Assembly (NCBI GenBank): GCA_028753945.1
Contig: JAPNXP010000012.1
Span: 496,001 to 560,000, forward strand
Direction: 5' to 3'
Length of the DNA: 64,000 nucleotides
From: Hexactinellida sp. DTS-2022
Lineage: Eukaryota > Porifera > Hexactinellida
Every line of letters begins with the position of its first letter. Position 1 is the first letter of the stretch. The notes under the pieces are model-generated. The model searched no databases. It worked only from the letters and a program-made list of their open reading frames with translations, and was not told the DNA's origin. Made by a program: the position numbers and the translations under genes. Below are positions 20,885 to 31,100 of the stretch, one piece after another.

Positions 20885-22501
20885 TTAATCCCGACTCTTG
20901 TCTCTGTGCAAGTCCTTCCTTCCGCCAGCCGGAGGGATTATCTTCCCGGTTGGAACGGTGACTCTCGGCCTAGTCTTTTCTATAAATCTACTTTCAGTGT
21001 TCCACTCACGGCCAGTAGGAGCGTGTAGTACACTTTCGAAATGAGACTGGTTCTGGAATGGGAATGGTACCCTTAGAACTTGGTGCTTTCTCAAGTCCTC
21101 TTTCCGTTCAGTATTCATTATTACAAATGGGAGGGAAGATTTAGGTCTCGGTTTTAATTTCTTTTTAGGTTTAAGATTTTCGGGCTTTTTCTTTTTACCA
21201 CGTTTTTTAAGTTCAATATTTCCATCTTTATTCGCCCATTTTCCCCAGCCAGGAAGCTCACTGTTTTCCTCCACTTCGTCAGTCTCCTTTTGTTCTTTTT
21301 CCTCCATAAATTGTACTGTTACGTCATCATTTGCAAAAGCAGCAGCAACATCGTCCTTGTTAAATCCAGATTCCTCGTTATCAGATTCTAACCATTTATC
21401 ACTGGTCGCTTCATGATCATGTTCTAAATCCCTCGCGACCATTAGCACTGGTTCCTGTTGCGGTTTTAGCCAAGGATTCGATGAATTTGATACAAATTTA
21501 GAAACCTGTGAATTCGTCTCATTAGTAGGAAAGTGATCCGATTCACTGTCGCTGTTTGCAGTTGGTTTTGTCTTCGGATGTTTTTTCAGCTGCTTAGCTA
21601 CCTCCTTCTGTTGGTGTAACAAATTTCTAGCATTCTTATCGTTAAAGTTTATTTTGTTTAGTCTCCTAACCCATTTCGACCCCTGGGCATGCTTCAAGGT
21701 TACTCTCTCCCGTATCCTATTCCTCTCAACTTGATCCTCTTTGTTATCAAAGTAGGCATTCTTAAACTTCTCCTTTCTTTTCATTTTATGAAAATGTTTA
21801 CTTTTAATTCGCTTTTCGCGTTTACACTTTGCTTCGTATTTGGAAAGAAGAATGCGAAATCGTTTGAGCTCAGTTCTTCGGATTCTAGCTTCTTCAAGGG
21901 AAACTTTTTCCAAAGCCCGCTGTTCAACAATGCTCAATTCTGTGTCTCTGTAGTCAACTGAGTCTAGGTTTTCACTGACAATCCCTAAAAGCTCTCTTTC
22001 TAACGAGGAATTCGGTCTGAAATTGTTTGCCAAATCCTGTGTCGTAGTTATTGGATTGAATTTCGGTTCCTCAAATGACAGATTTTGCGCTCGATTATTA
22101 GTGTCAACAAAGTGTTCCCATTTGCTTACTGTTTTATTTGTGTTTGTCGAGGCAGCAATTCGCAAAGCGCGAGAAGATATAGTTTGGGAAACAGGTTTTT
22201 TAGTCAGTTTAGAACGCTGAGCAATTGGGTCAATGTTTCTAGCTAAATTCGAAATGCGCTCAGTATCGATAGTTTTAAGAACATCTTTCATTGTCAGTTT
22301 TGAATTTAATTCTGGATTATTTTTAGCTGATTTCTTATAACCCTTTTTAGTATTTATTTTACGATATATTTTGAGTAGATTAGAGTTGTCATGTTTAGCT
22401 TTCTTTACCAATTCTCCGGGATTAATATCGCTCTGTTCTGTGTCATTATTCTTCCCACTTAGAGAAGTGCCTTTTAAGAGTAGGTCGAGGCATTCTGCCA
22501 T
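20885..22501 (-). CDS. UTP14: U3 snoRNP-associated protein UTP14
   Basis: A nucleolar component of the small-subunit processome needed for 18S rRNA maturation. The 538-residue product is shorter than human UTP14A (771) but has the family pattern: an N-terminal region with ERISNLARNIDP, a Lys/Arg-rich central block (KMKRKEKFKNAYF, KHAQGSKWVRRL), the conserved SNPWLKP segment near residue 340, GWGKWA, and a C-terminal domain with VIMNTERKED, KHQVLRVPFPFQN and TGREWNTESRF. It is a single exon. It lies head-to-tail with TDP2, 279 bp upstream on the same strand. Confidence 0.92.
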   Translation of the reverse strand: MAECLDLLLKGTSLSGKNNDTEQSDINPGELVKKAKHDNSNLLKIYRKINTKKGYKKSAKNNPELNSKLTMKDVLKTIDTERISNLARNIDPIAQRSKLTKKPVSQTISSRALRIAASTNTNKTVSKWEHFVDTNNRAQNLSFEEPKFNPITTTQDLANNFRPNSSLERELLGIVSENLDSVDYRDTELSIVEQRALEKVSLEEARIRRTELKRFRILLSKYEAKCKREKRIKSKHFHKMKRKEKFKNAYFDNKEDQVERNRIRERVTLKHAQGSKWVRRLNKINFNDKNARNLLHQQKEVAKQLKKHPKTKPTANSDSESDHFPTNETNSQVSKFVSNSSNPWLKPQQEPVLMVARDLEHDHEATSDKWLESDNEESGFNKDDVAAAFANDDVTVQFMEEKEQKETDEVEENSELPGWGKWANKDGNIELKKRGKKKKPENLKPKKKLKPRPKSSLPFVIMNTERKEDLRKHQVLRVPFPFQNQSHFESVLHAPTGREWNTESRFIEKTRPRVTVPTGKIIPPAGGRKDLHRDKSRD

Positions 22502-22780
22502 ACTATCTCTCTGTATTAAATCAAATAAGAATTACATTAAAATTTAGTTATCACTGATTCACTATGTACATATAAATAATTAATCCATTGTAATAACGAA
22601 AATCAAATAGTTTGTCACACATATTTAAATGGGATATTCAACGAGAGTATCATACCTATAAATCAACAAAATTGTGGAGTTAATGTGTTTTCACTGACAG
22701 CCGGTTCTCTAACTAGTCTTCTATACAATTCGCTAAACAAACAAACATTACAATCAATTTTCAATATACTATACTTACAT

Positions 22781-23647
22781 TCAAAATACTATCATGAATT
22801 CAGCAAGTATTCCCCAGTGGTCACTCGGAAACCTCCCACAAGCAATCACCTCCTTACCGACCAGCTCAAACTTAGTCGGCAGAATTTGCAGACCAGCTGA
22901 TAGATCATTAGGATGGAATAGGAAAAGTCGGTCGAAACGGAGCTTAGCCTTGTAATAGACAGACAAGTTCTTGTTTACGCTAGTATCCCATGTGAATTCG
23001 TGTTCCTTCTCCTTTCCCATATACTCCCATACATCCTGAATAGCAGGAGAAAAGCCAACCTCCTCAAGGTCTTTATCCCTTAGATTCATATCTCCACCAA
23101 ATATGCAAGGAATGTTAAGTTTATCGATTATACCATTCATTAGTGTCAGCTGATCGCGTCTTATCAGTGTAGGCCCGATGTCCTGCGTGCTTTCGAGGTG
23201 CGAAGTTATAATACGAAGAGGCTGGTTAGAGCAAATGGATACGTCACAGTATATGTAATGCCTACCCATAATGGACCCCTTGAAGGGAACTGTCTCGTAA
23301 TCTCCCACCACTCGTACTCTCTCCTTTAAGAGGAGTATCGCATTGTAATAAGTAGAACGGTAACCACTAAATATGTGTCTATAAGCTGTGCATCTTTTTG
23401 CTATTAAGACATGCGACTCAGGAACAACTTCCTGTAGAAATACAATGTCTGGCTTACGAGTGTTTATGAATTGAATAACGGCTAAGGATCTCTCTTCTAA
23501 GTCCTTTGGATCCAGTCCGTCAATGTTCCATGTTAGCAGAGTAAAGTTCTGCAACTCAGATTCAGGAGAGGAGGGTTTCGGAGTTTGCTTCACACTTTCA
23601 TTGTGGGTTAAATCAATTTCGGGACTAATAGGAAATGCATTGGCCAT
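22781..23647 (-). CDS. TDP2: Tyrosyl-DNA phosphodiesterase 2
   Basis: Removes 5'-phosphotyrosyl adducts left by stalled topoisomerase II; a member of the Mg-dependent EEP nuclease family. All four catalytic motifs are present: TWN (N41), LQE (E73), GGDMN (D186, N188) and SDH (H277). Other TDP2-specific stretches are DVWEYMGK, FTWDTS and KLRFDRLF. At 288 residues it is shorter than human TDP2 (362): only about 35 residues precede the catalytic domain, so the N-terminal UBA-like domain of vertebrate TDP2 is missing. It is a single exon. Confidence 0.95.
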   Translation of the reverse strand: MANAFPISPEIDLTHNESVKQTPKPSSPESELQNFTLLTWNIDGLDPKDLEERSLAVIQFINTRKPDIVFLQEVVPESHVLIAKRCTAYRHIFSGYRSTYYNAILLLKERVRVVGDYETVPFKGSIMGRHYIYCDVSICSNQPLRIITSHLESTQDIGPTLIRRDQLTLMNGIIDKLNIPCIFGGDMNLRDKDLEEVGFSPAIQDVWEYMGKEKEHEFTWDTSVNKNLSVYYKAKLRFDRLFLFHPNDLSAGLQILPTKFELVGKEVIACGRFPSDHWGILAEFMIVF

Positions 23648-23958
23648 TGAATACCTACAGTTAGGGAGTTGAAATTCATGACGTATTAATTTTAATTATC
23701 TTTTGAGACATAGTGTTGACTAATCAGCCAAATGAGGTAATAGAAATTTGTTCAAACTTATTAACATGTAATATTAGAAAACAAATCTAACTATCATTAG
23801 TAACAGAATGCAATACTAATGTGAGTATACTCATAAGAGCCGATAGAGTAGACTATTAAGTCAATTTAATGTTGGATCTGGTTTGCTGATAAAAGTATTC
23901 ACACTGGAAGGGAAAGTTTATCAAGCTTATAAATGTAGTTATATACTGGTCAGTGGTA
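23648..23958. other. Intergenic gap between UBAC1 and TDP2
   Basis: About 310 bp of AT-rich DNA that must contain the UBAC1 3'UTR and the TDP2 promoter. No repeat or motif stands out. Confidence 0.5.
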
Positions 23959-25388
23959 CTAAGTGTATTTCATTCTACCCCCGTGACCGATTGTGATCTG
24001 TGAAATGTGCAAAAGAAGCGGTCCGACCTCAGGATCGTTAAAGTACTGAGAAACCAATTCTGGGTTTTTCAGCATATCCTCTAGCACCTGGAGGTTATGC
24101 GGACTGGTGAGCCCGAGTTGGACCACGGGGTCGCTGAAGAGGTCCTTGTATAGCTTGGAGTTCTTTGAGAGTCGCATGGTGGAGAGAGGCTCTTTCTTCT
24201 CGCCCAGTAGCCACTCGCAGGCCTCCTGCTGGTTGTTCCCAGTCAGCTGTAGCGCGTGCACTATGTCCTCCTCCTTGAAACCCATATCTTTCAGGTTGCA
24301 CAGCGCCTGGGAGTCCACAGAGCGGGGCTTGACACTCTTGAGGCTGGAGGTGGCAGAGCTCCGCTTCTTGCTGGTCTGTTTGCTGGGCAGAGACTTGCTC
24401 ATGCTCGGGGATGTCGGGACCACAGGAACGTCGCTGGCACTGTTTCTAACCAACCAATCCTTAGCCTGTCCCACCTCCATCTTGTTGAGCTGCAGTGCGT
24501 GTATGGCCCGAGCTCTGGAGTAGCCCATCCCGGTAAGCGTCTGCACAGCCTGGCTATCCGCCTAAACACATACAGTGTATCAAAGGGTTGTTTAATTTCT
24601 AATATAAAGTAGTCAATTAAGCTAGCATCCACTGTGCAGAGTGCGTTGGCTATCAGGCAAACTGCTTTATAACAAACCTCGTGGGATTGAGCCCCGACCA
24701 GCTCGTCCTCGGGCCCGGAGTCCATCTCCTCCACAGTCTCCTCGCTGTCTATGGGGTCCCCTCTGCCGCAGAGCTGCTCCGCGGACTGCAGCAGGTAGGC
24801 GGAGTCTATGAGACTCAGGAGGATGCGTCTCAGGTCTCGGAAGAAGTCGGACGCGTCTGGGGGCACTGGGACGCTGGGCTTAGTGATGGGGGCTTTGGGG
24901 AGGTGCTTTGTGGCTCTGTTTATGGTAGACTTGTTGGGACCGTTTGGACAGGTGTAGGAGGGGAGTGTCCCGTTTCTGGGGCTCTCTCTCTTCGGGAGGA
25001 GGAGTATGCAGTCCTGGTGCTGGACGTTCTGAGAGCGGAGACAGAGGTTGTCGGCGAGCGGGCGACCCGAGTGGTGCACAGCTCTGCAGTTCTTGAGTTT
25101 AGCGCCGTCCAAGGAGCTGCTAGCTTTCTTCTTCAGCATAGACACACGGTCAGTAGAGTTTATCTTTAGCTGTACTTCTCTCCCTTTCAAGTCTGAGATA
25201 ATAAGCGTTATAGTCTTGTTGCTGGAGGGCGGGGTGACAGTGGGAGGGGTGGGAGCGATTGAGAAGATTCCATCTTGAAAGCTAGAAGTTGGAGAGGCTT
25301 GTGGTGAGCTGATTTGCTGTGGATCGGGTAGAATAGCAATATTCATTTTGTCATGGACATTACCTTTAGTGGTCAAGGCTGTAGCCAT
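23959..25388 (-). CDS. UBAC1: Ubiquitin-associated domain-containing protein 1 (KPC2), 2 exons
   Basis: A shuttle-type adaptor that, with the E3 RNF123/KPC1, presents ubiquitylated substrates to the proteasome. Exon 1 is 25388-24678 and exon 2 is 24561-23959; the GT/AG intron of 116 bp is in phase 0, giving 437 residues. Domains in order: a ubiquitin-like fold at about 50-130 (TLIISDLKGREVQLKI, DCILLLPKR), a helical part with FFRDLRRILLSLID, UBA1 starting right after the intron (LTGMGYSRARAIHALQL), UBA2 (LKDMGFKEEDIVHALQL then ACEWLLG), and a C-terminal STI1-like segment (DPVVQLGLTS, NDPEVGPLLLHISQI) nearly identical in pattern to human UBAC1. Confidence 0.93.
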
Positions 25389-26358
25389 TGCTTGCTTGTT
25401 CGTATTTATTGCACACTGTATCTACCTACCAACCTTTTGAAGAGAAATTTGCATAATATCAGTTTCAGCGAAATGTCAGCTGGGAAAATCAATAGCAATT
25501 TAATAAGAGCATCCTTATATGTAGACCGTCTAGAAATAGACGGTCTATAAAAGCCCATACAAATAAGCCAAAAATTTGTAGACCGTCTATAAATTCTGTA
25601 GACCACTTGCCCTGCTTTTTATGGGTAATACTAATGCATAGGGAATAAAACCTGGTCTATTTCTAGACGGTCTACATATAAGATATCTCATTTAATAAGG
25701 GTATTATTTAGGCACCTATTTTAATATTTAGTGTATAAATACCACTCATTTAGTAGATAAATACACACTATTCCAAAGACGACATAGTAATAATTATTAT
25801 AAAGAATGCAATGCAAATTCTGATCTACTACATGGAAATATGTATCTAACCACGTAAAGGTTAATATATTCTCATTATTCAATGAGTATTTGTGGATAGT
25901 AGAATTTCTATATAAATCAAGTTATTTCCTCCATTGTAATTAACCACTTTACAAATTCTGAAATAATTAATCCAGGTAATCAACTCGAGACAAAATTAGT
26001 AAATTACTAGTTTTTAGCAGGGCATACATAATAATTTACGACAAGGTCTGACAAATGTAATTCTAATTAAAAATAGAAATTAATATGGAGTAAGAAATCG
26101 CAAAAAGATAAAGTCACAGTCTCAGACAACTCGCAAAAATCATACAATGGTACTTAGGGATTCATTGAATCAGTGCAACATATTAACTTATAAAATATTG
26201 ATTGAACATCACTTTGTTGAAAATTAGTGTAACGTTATTAATGAAAATAAATGCAATCACATAATCCAATTAAACTATTACAATACAATCGGCTGTACAC
26301 AGCCGGATAATTAACTATTGTGTTTATGCAAATCTAATCACGAGATACATTCCTATTG
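25389..26358. other. Intergenic region between PRKCSH and UBAC1
   Basis: Nearly 1 kb of AT-rich DNA. The only structure I can see is the inverted-repeat element at 25514-25682. Confidence 0.55.
25514..25682. mobile_element. Foldback/MITE with repeated GTAGACCGTCTA motif
   Basis: Terminal inverted repeats of about 28 bp begin cttatatgtagaccgtctag at each end. The core palindrome, tagaccgtcta or its inverse, occurs four times in 170 bp: at both ends, immediately inside the left end, and once in the middle. It has no coding capacity. Confidence 0.8.
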
Positions 26359-27924
26359 TCACAGTTCGTCGTGTCGATGCAGCCTGCTCTTAGCCAGAGT
26401 CGCTTCACAAGCCGCTGGCGTTCTAAACTCGAACGCATACTGACACCGATTCGGCTCATCCACTGAAATCACCTCGGATTCACTGCCACACAGGAGTATC
26501 ACCTGTGTGCTACGCTCTGGTCCGTTCCAGCAGCGCTCCCCTTTGCTATAGAGCATAGAGCTGTATAACAAAGGTGTCTCCTCCCACTCGCCCCACACCC
26601 CCAGGGAGGTCTCTCTGCCTCCGTTCTTAGGACGCTGAATCACTTTCTTAAACGGACACAATTCGTAAGTGTACTCTCGATCGTCTTTTGAGAAGCATTT
26701 CTCTGAAGTCGGATAGTACTCATGGTCGGGGCCTAAATCGAGAGTTAGAAACTTGTCGATTGAATCTATTTTCCCCTGAATATCATCGTGTGCTCGCTTC
26801 ATATCCTCGTACACTTGTCGTGAGTCGTCTGCTGCCGAGACAAGTGCCTTCGTATCGGAATCAAACTCAATATCGGGCTCATCACTTGCATTGTTGTTTG
26901 GAGGAGGAATCTCGTCCGAGGATTCTCCTTCTGATTCGTACTGATCCTCTGGAGGAATTCCTGTGTCTTCTCCGTTGCTAATCTCAGCTTCAGGTTGAGG
27001 CACGCGTGTTTCATTTCCTTCCTTAATACCGCGTATTAATTCATCCTGTCGTTTTGTAAAAGCTGTCTTTGCAGCTTGGTATTCATCCCAACGATTACTG
27101 AATTCCTCAGAACTAATACCGTCGTCAAGTGCATCTCCAAACACAGTTGTCAGCTCATTTTCATCAGCTGTTCCATCTCCATTCGCGTCCAGTTCGGGCC
27201 GTGCCTCCAGCTCCTCAGTACTAACAGTCCCATCGTGATTCGTGTCGAGTGATTCGAAGACGTCATTAATCTTAATCTGTAATGTTTCCTGTTTTATAGC
27301 CTCAACAATTTCTTTGTGTTTTTCCTTTGCTTCATTTGCCAGATCTTCCGCTTTGTTCTTCTCGTACTCAGCACGTACCATGTCCTCACTCGCTATCTCG
27401 ATTTCCTCTCTCAGTCCTGTGAGCTCGGTCTGCTTATCCTCGCGGGTCTGAGATGCCAGCTGGATAAACTCCAACTTCCGCTTGTAGCCCTCCTGGTGGA
27501 TGAATTCGTATTTTTTCAACTTTGTCATTTCCTCTCTCCCCTTCTCTATACACGTGTTCTCACAGAGAAGTCCAGAAGGAGATTTGTACTCGTCACTGCC
27601 GTCGCAGCAATCGCAGTACCCGTCATTCACAAGGCGGGATGGAATGCTCTTGGACCGAAAAGCTATATTTAAACAATAGAATTCTCCGTTCGGACAAGCA
27701 GAGGTACCAGGTTCATCTGAGGAATCCGGACAATCACAGAAGTCATCATTTACCTGCGAGAAAGGAATTTTTTTGGATAAATCTAAACAAGTGAAGTATT
27801 TTGATGAACTGTCATAGTGGATTTTCTTAGAATTAGGAATTCCAATTATTTCAACTGCAGAGCCTTGTATCGGAGAAGAGAGAAGAGAGGAAATTAGTGA
27901 GAACAGGATAATAGCTAACTTCAT
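26359..27924 (-). CDS. PRKCSH: Glucosidase II subunit beta
   Basis: Noncatalytic subunit that holds ER glucosidase II in the ER and recognises mannose on N-glycans during glycoprotein quality control. I start at the methionine at 27924, not the upstream in-frame one at 27987, because it opens a good signal peptide (MKLAIILFSLISSLL). Features of the 521-residue product: two LDLa-type Cys repeats (about 46-125; CDCPDSSDE, CDCCDGSDE), a coiled coil (about 128-215), a pair of EF-hand loops (about 227-258; DTNHDGTVSTEE, DANGDGTADENE), an acidic stretch, an MRH mannose-binding domain (about 390-500) with its Cys pairs, and the ER retrieval signal HDEL at the C-terminus. It is a single exon. Confidence 0.95.
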   Translation of the reverse strand: MKLAIILFSLISSLLSSPIQGSAVEIIGIPNSKKIHYDSSSKYFTCLDLSKKIPFSQVNDDFCDCPDSSDEPGTSACPNGEFYCLNIAFRSKSIPSRLVNDGYCDCCDGSDEYKSPSGLLCENTCIEKGREEMTKLKKYEFIHQEGYKRKLEFIQLASQTREDKQTELTGLREEIEIASEDMVRAEYEKNKAEDLANEAKEKHKEIVEAIKQETLQIKINDVFESLDTNHDGTVSTEELEARPELDANGDGTADENELTTVFGDALDDGISSEEFSNRWDEYQAAKTAFTKRQDELIRGIKEGNETRVPQPEAEISNGEDTGIPPEDQYESEGESSDEIPPPNNNASDEPDIEFDSDTKALVSAADDSRQVYEDMKRAHDDIQGKIDSIDKFLTLDLGPDHEYYPTSEKCFSKDDREYTYELCPFKKVIQRPKNGGRETSLGVWGEWEETPLLYSSMLYSKGERCWNGPERSTQVILLCGSESEVISVDEPNRCQYAFEFRTPAACEATLAKSRLHRHDEL

Positions 27925-28155
27925 AATACAGTTGGTATAGGAGGGGCTAGCTCGATTAACCAACAAAATAATTACATAAACATGCAAATAAACAAATGTA
28001 AATTAAACATCTAAATTTGTAATAATACCTGAAGTATTTCTTCAATGAGAATCCTGTTGTAACATAATAAATATAAAATCGTTTCGCCATAATCCAACAG
28101 ATATAATTGATTACAATTGAAGCGAATTAATGTTGCAAACTGTATAAAGAAATTA

Positions 28156-31100
28156 TTATTTTAAAGTCTCCACAATTCGTTCCAAAACAGTTTGGTTGTT
28201 GTTCCCAATAGACAAAGCTTTCTGGTAACTTTCAGAAGCCAATTGAGTTTTGCCAGACAGCATATAATGGTAAGCCTTATTCACGAAAATATGTGAGAAA
28301 TTAGGATTGCCTTCTTCAGCTAAATCCAAGTCTTCCAAACTACCTTGCTTCCTTCCCAACAGAACTCTGGCTACACTGCGGTTAATAAGAATCTGTTCGT
28401 CAGCTGGTAGATCAGCTGTTATAGCCTTGCTAAAAGTCTCTTCGCTCTCTATGTACAGTTTGTTCATAAGCAATAAAGTGCCGGCGTTAAAATAAGATAG
28501 TTGGTATTTGGGATCAAGTTTAGAGGCTGCTATGAAAAATTCCATTGCGAGCTTAGGGTAACTACTGTAGAAGTATATAATACCCGCTGAATTTAGGATT
28601 TTAGGAGTTTTCTTACTTTTGAGGGCTCGATCTATGTCTAGCGTAGCTGCGAACGTATCTTGCATTTGTAGACAGATTATAGCTCTAGCCTCCAAAGCGT
28701 GGGGGTTGGTTGGGTCAGATTCCAAAGCGTTTGTCAGGTGTCGCCAAGCATGCGCATATTTCCCTTCGAATTGCAATAGAAAAGCTAAATTTATTCTCGC
28801 AATAGTGCAAGTAGGGTCTAGGTGTATTGCTCTACAGAAATCGTTCTTAGACAGTTGGTAACCCGGTTTGTTCATGTAGTCAACGTAGATATTCCCTCTC
28901 CCAATAAACCCGTGTATGCAGGTTATATCTAGCTCCAGCACTAAGTTCATATAGTTAACAGCCTGGTTAACTTGTCCCAATTTGTGGAGACAGATAGCAA
29001 TCGCTTGGTTTAAAGGTATAGCGAGAGCCTCGCTTAGTTTGTTCTTCTTTGCCAACTGCATTGACACATATCTGAAGTCAGTTAGTGCATTAAAATAGTC
29101 GCTTAAAATGAAATAAATAAAACCTCTATTTTGTATTATTTTAGCCTCAATAATATTATCTGCGCTCAGTTTGTGTAAGCAGGAATCTAGTAGGGATTTA
29201 GCTTTCGTATAATCCTGAATAGCCTCAATATAACTCCCAATAGAAGAGTAACAAGCTGCTCTATTGTAGTATGCCAAATAACATTCGGAATCCAGTGAAA
29301 TAGTGTGAGAGAGATCTTGAATGGCAGAAGGGTAAGATTTCATAAAATATTTCAGAGTTCCGCGGTAAAAATAAGCTCGAATACTATCGCTCTCTATCTC
29401 AATAGCTTCATTACAGTTCAAAATTGCTTTTGAAATTCTTCCTTCCATAAAGTAGAAAGCAGCTCTGGCCAAATAAGCCTGGAAAAACCGCGTATTAAGT
29501 GCCAGAGATTTGTTGAGATCCAGGACTCCTCTCTTGTTATGAGGAGACTTGATACAGGCTAATCCCCTGTAGTAGTAAGTCTCATAGGATTGTGGATGGT
29601 ACGAGAGTGACTCTGTGAGAGCCTCAATCGCTTTGCTGTTCCTGCCAAGCGAATATGCACAGAGACCCTGCAGGAATAGAATATTCGCTATTTTCCTACT
29701 CTTAGCCTCTGGCTCTATCCCAGTAGGCAGGAACCGCCGCGCTATTATCAAGCTTTCGAGAGCACCCGCGTGGTTCTTCAGTTTCATCTGTGTTTTGCCT
29801 AGCAACACGAGTGAGTCATAGGAAGGCACGCTGCGAGAGCTCTCGAGCAGCTGTAACGCCTCTTCGTGCTTCCCCAGAAAGTTCTCCACAACAACAAGCT
29901 GCAGAATAGACGAGTGCCCAGTGTGTCCCTTCACGGGCCAATCTCCGGGTGTCAGTTTCCCAGAGTAGTATAGATGGCTCTTAGCGAGAGAGAGCTTGTC
30001 CATGTGCAGTAGCACTTTCCCTCTAAGGATGTGGTAGTTAGTATCGTCTGGAGCCAGGTGGGAAGCGCGACTGTAGTCAAGCAGAGCAGCTTTCAGGTTT
30101 GAAATAATAAAATACGCGTCTCCTCTACAGGCATACGTTTTAGCGTTAATAGGATCTAACCCGATAGAGATAGTCAAGTGGTGCACTGCTCTATTGAAGT
30201 CCTTACGGTGCTTATGGTACATGAGTCCTATTAAGGTGTGTCCAATCGCTATATTAGGGTTAAGCTTGATGTAGGTTGTGAGGTCAAAGAAAGCTTCATC
30301 ATACAGCTTAAGACTCCTATACACAATAGCTCTATGCAGAATGCTCTCAGTATTAGCATTGTTTGTATCCAGTACGATTGCAGTGCTGTAGTCTCTCACC
30401 GCCTGCCAGGGACTAGCCCTGCGTATGACGCACGCTCTGTGGTAGAACGCAGAGAAAGAGGCGGGGCTGTAGTGGATAGCAGCTGAGAAGTCCCTGAGAG
30501 ACTCCTGGTACGCATGCAGCATTAGGTAGCATCTCCCGCGCAAGCAGAGAGCCTCAGTATTACGTGGCTCTCCCTGCAGAATAGTCGCTATGTTGTCGAT
30601 AGCGCTCTGGTACATACCCTTGCTAAACTGATAGCGAGCTGTCTTGAAGATAACGAGTATGTTGGATTTATCTAAAGCAGTAGTTCTCTTGAGATCTTCC
30701 ATGGCCAAGGGGAGGTCCCCGTTCTTCTCGTAGATCTCGGAGCGCATTAGCAGAGCCTGTGTGTCATTCGAGTTCAGAGCTAGAGCAGCTGTGAAGTCCT
30801 GCATTGCATTCTTGTGCAGTCCAATCCCGTAGTATAGCAGGCCACGCAGTTTGTACGCCTGCCCGTGTCTGGGGTTGAGGTATAGGAGAGTTAGCAGATC
30901 TCGCAAGGCCGGCTTATCCAAGCCGTTAACGTAGGATATAATAGCGCGGTACCAGAGTGGTTCCCCATAGCAAGGCTCCAAGTCTATCGCTAGACTGAAG
31001 CACTCGTTAGCTTCGAATAACCGACCGACATACCTCAGAAGCATTCCTTTCCGGCACAAGAGTAACGCTGTTTCTGTCTCGTCATAACTGCTCTTAGACA

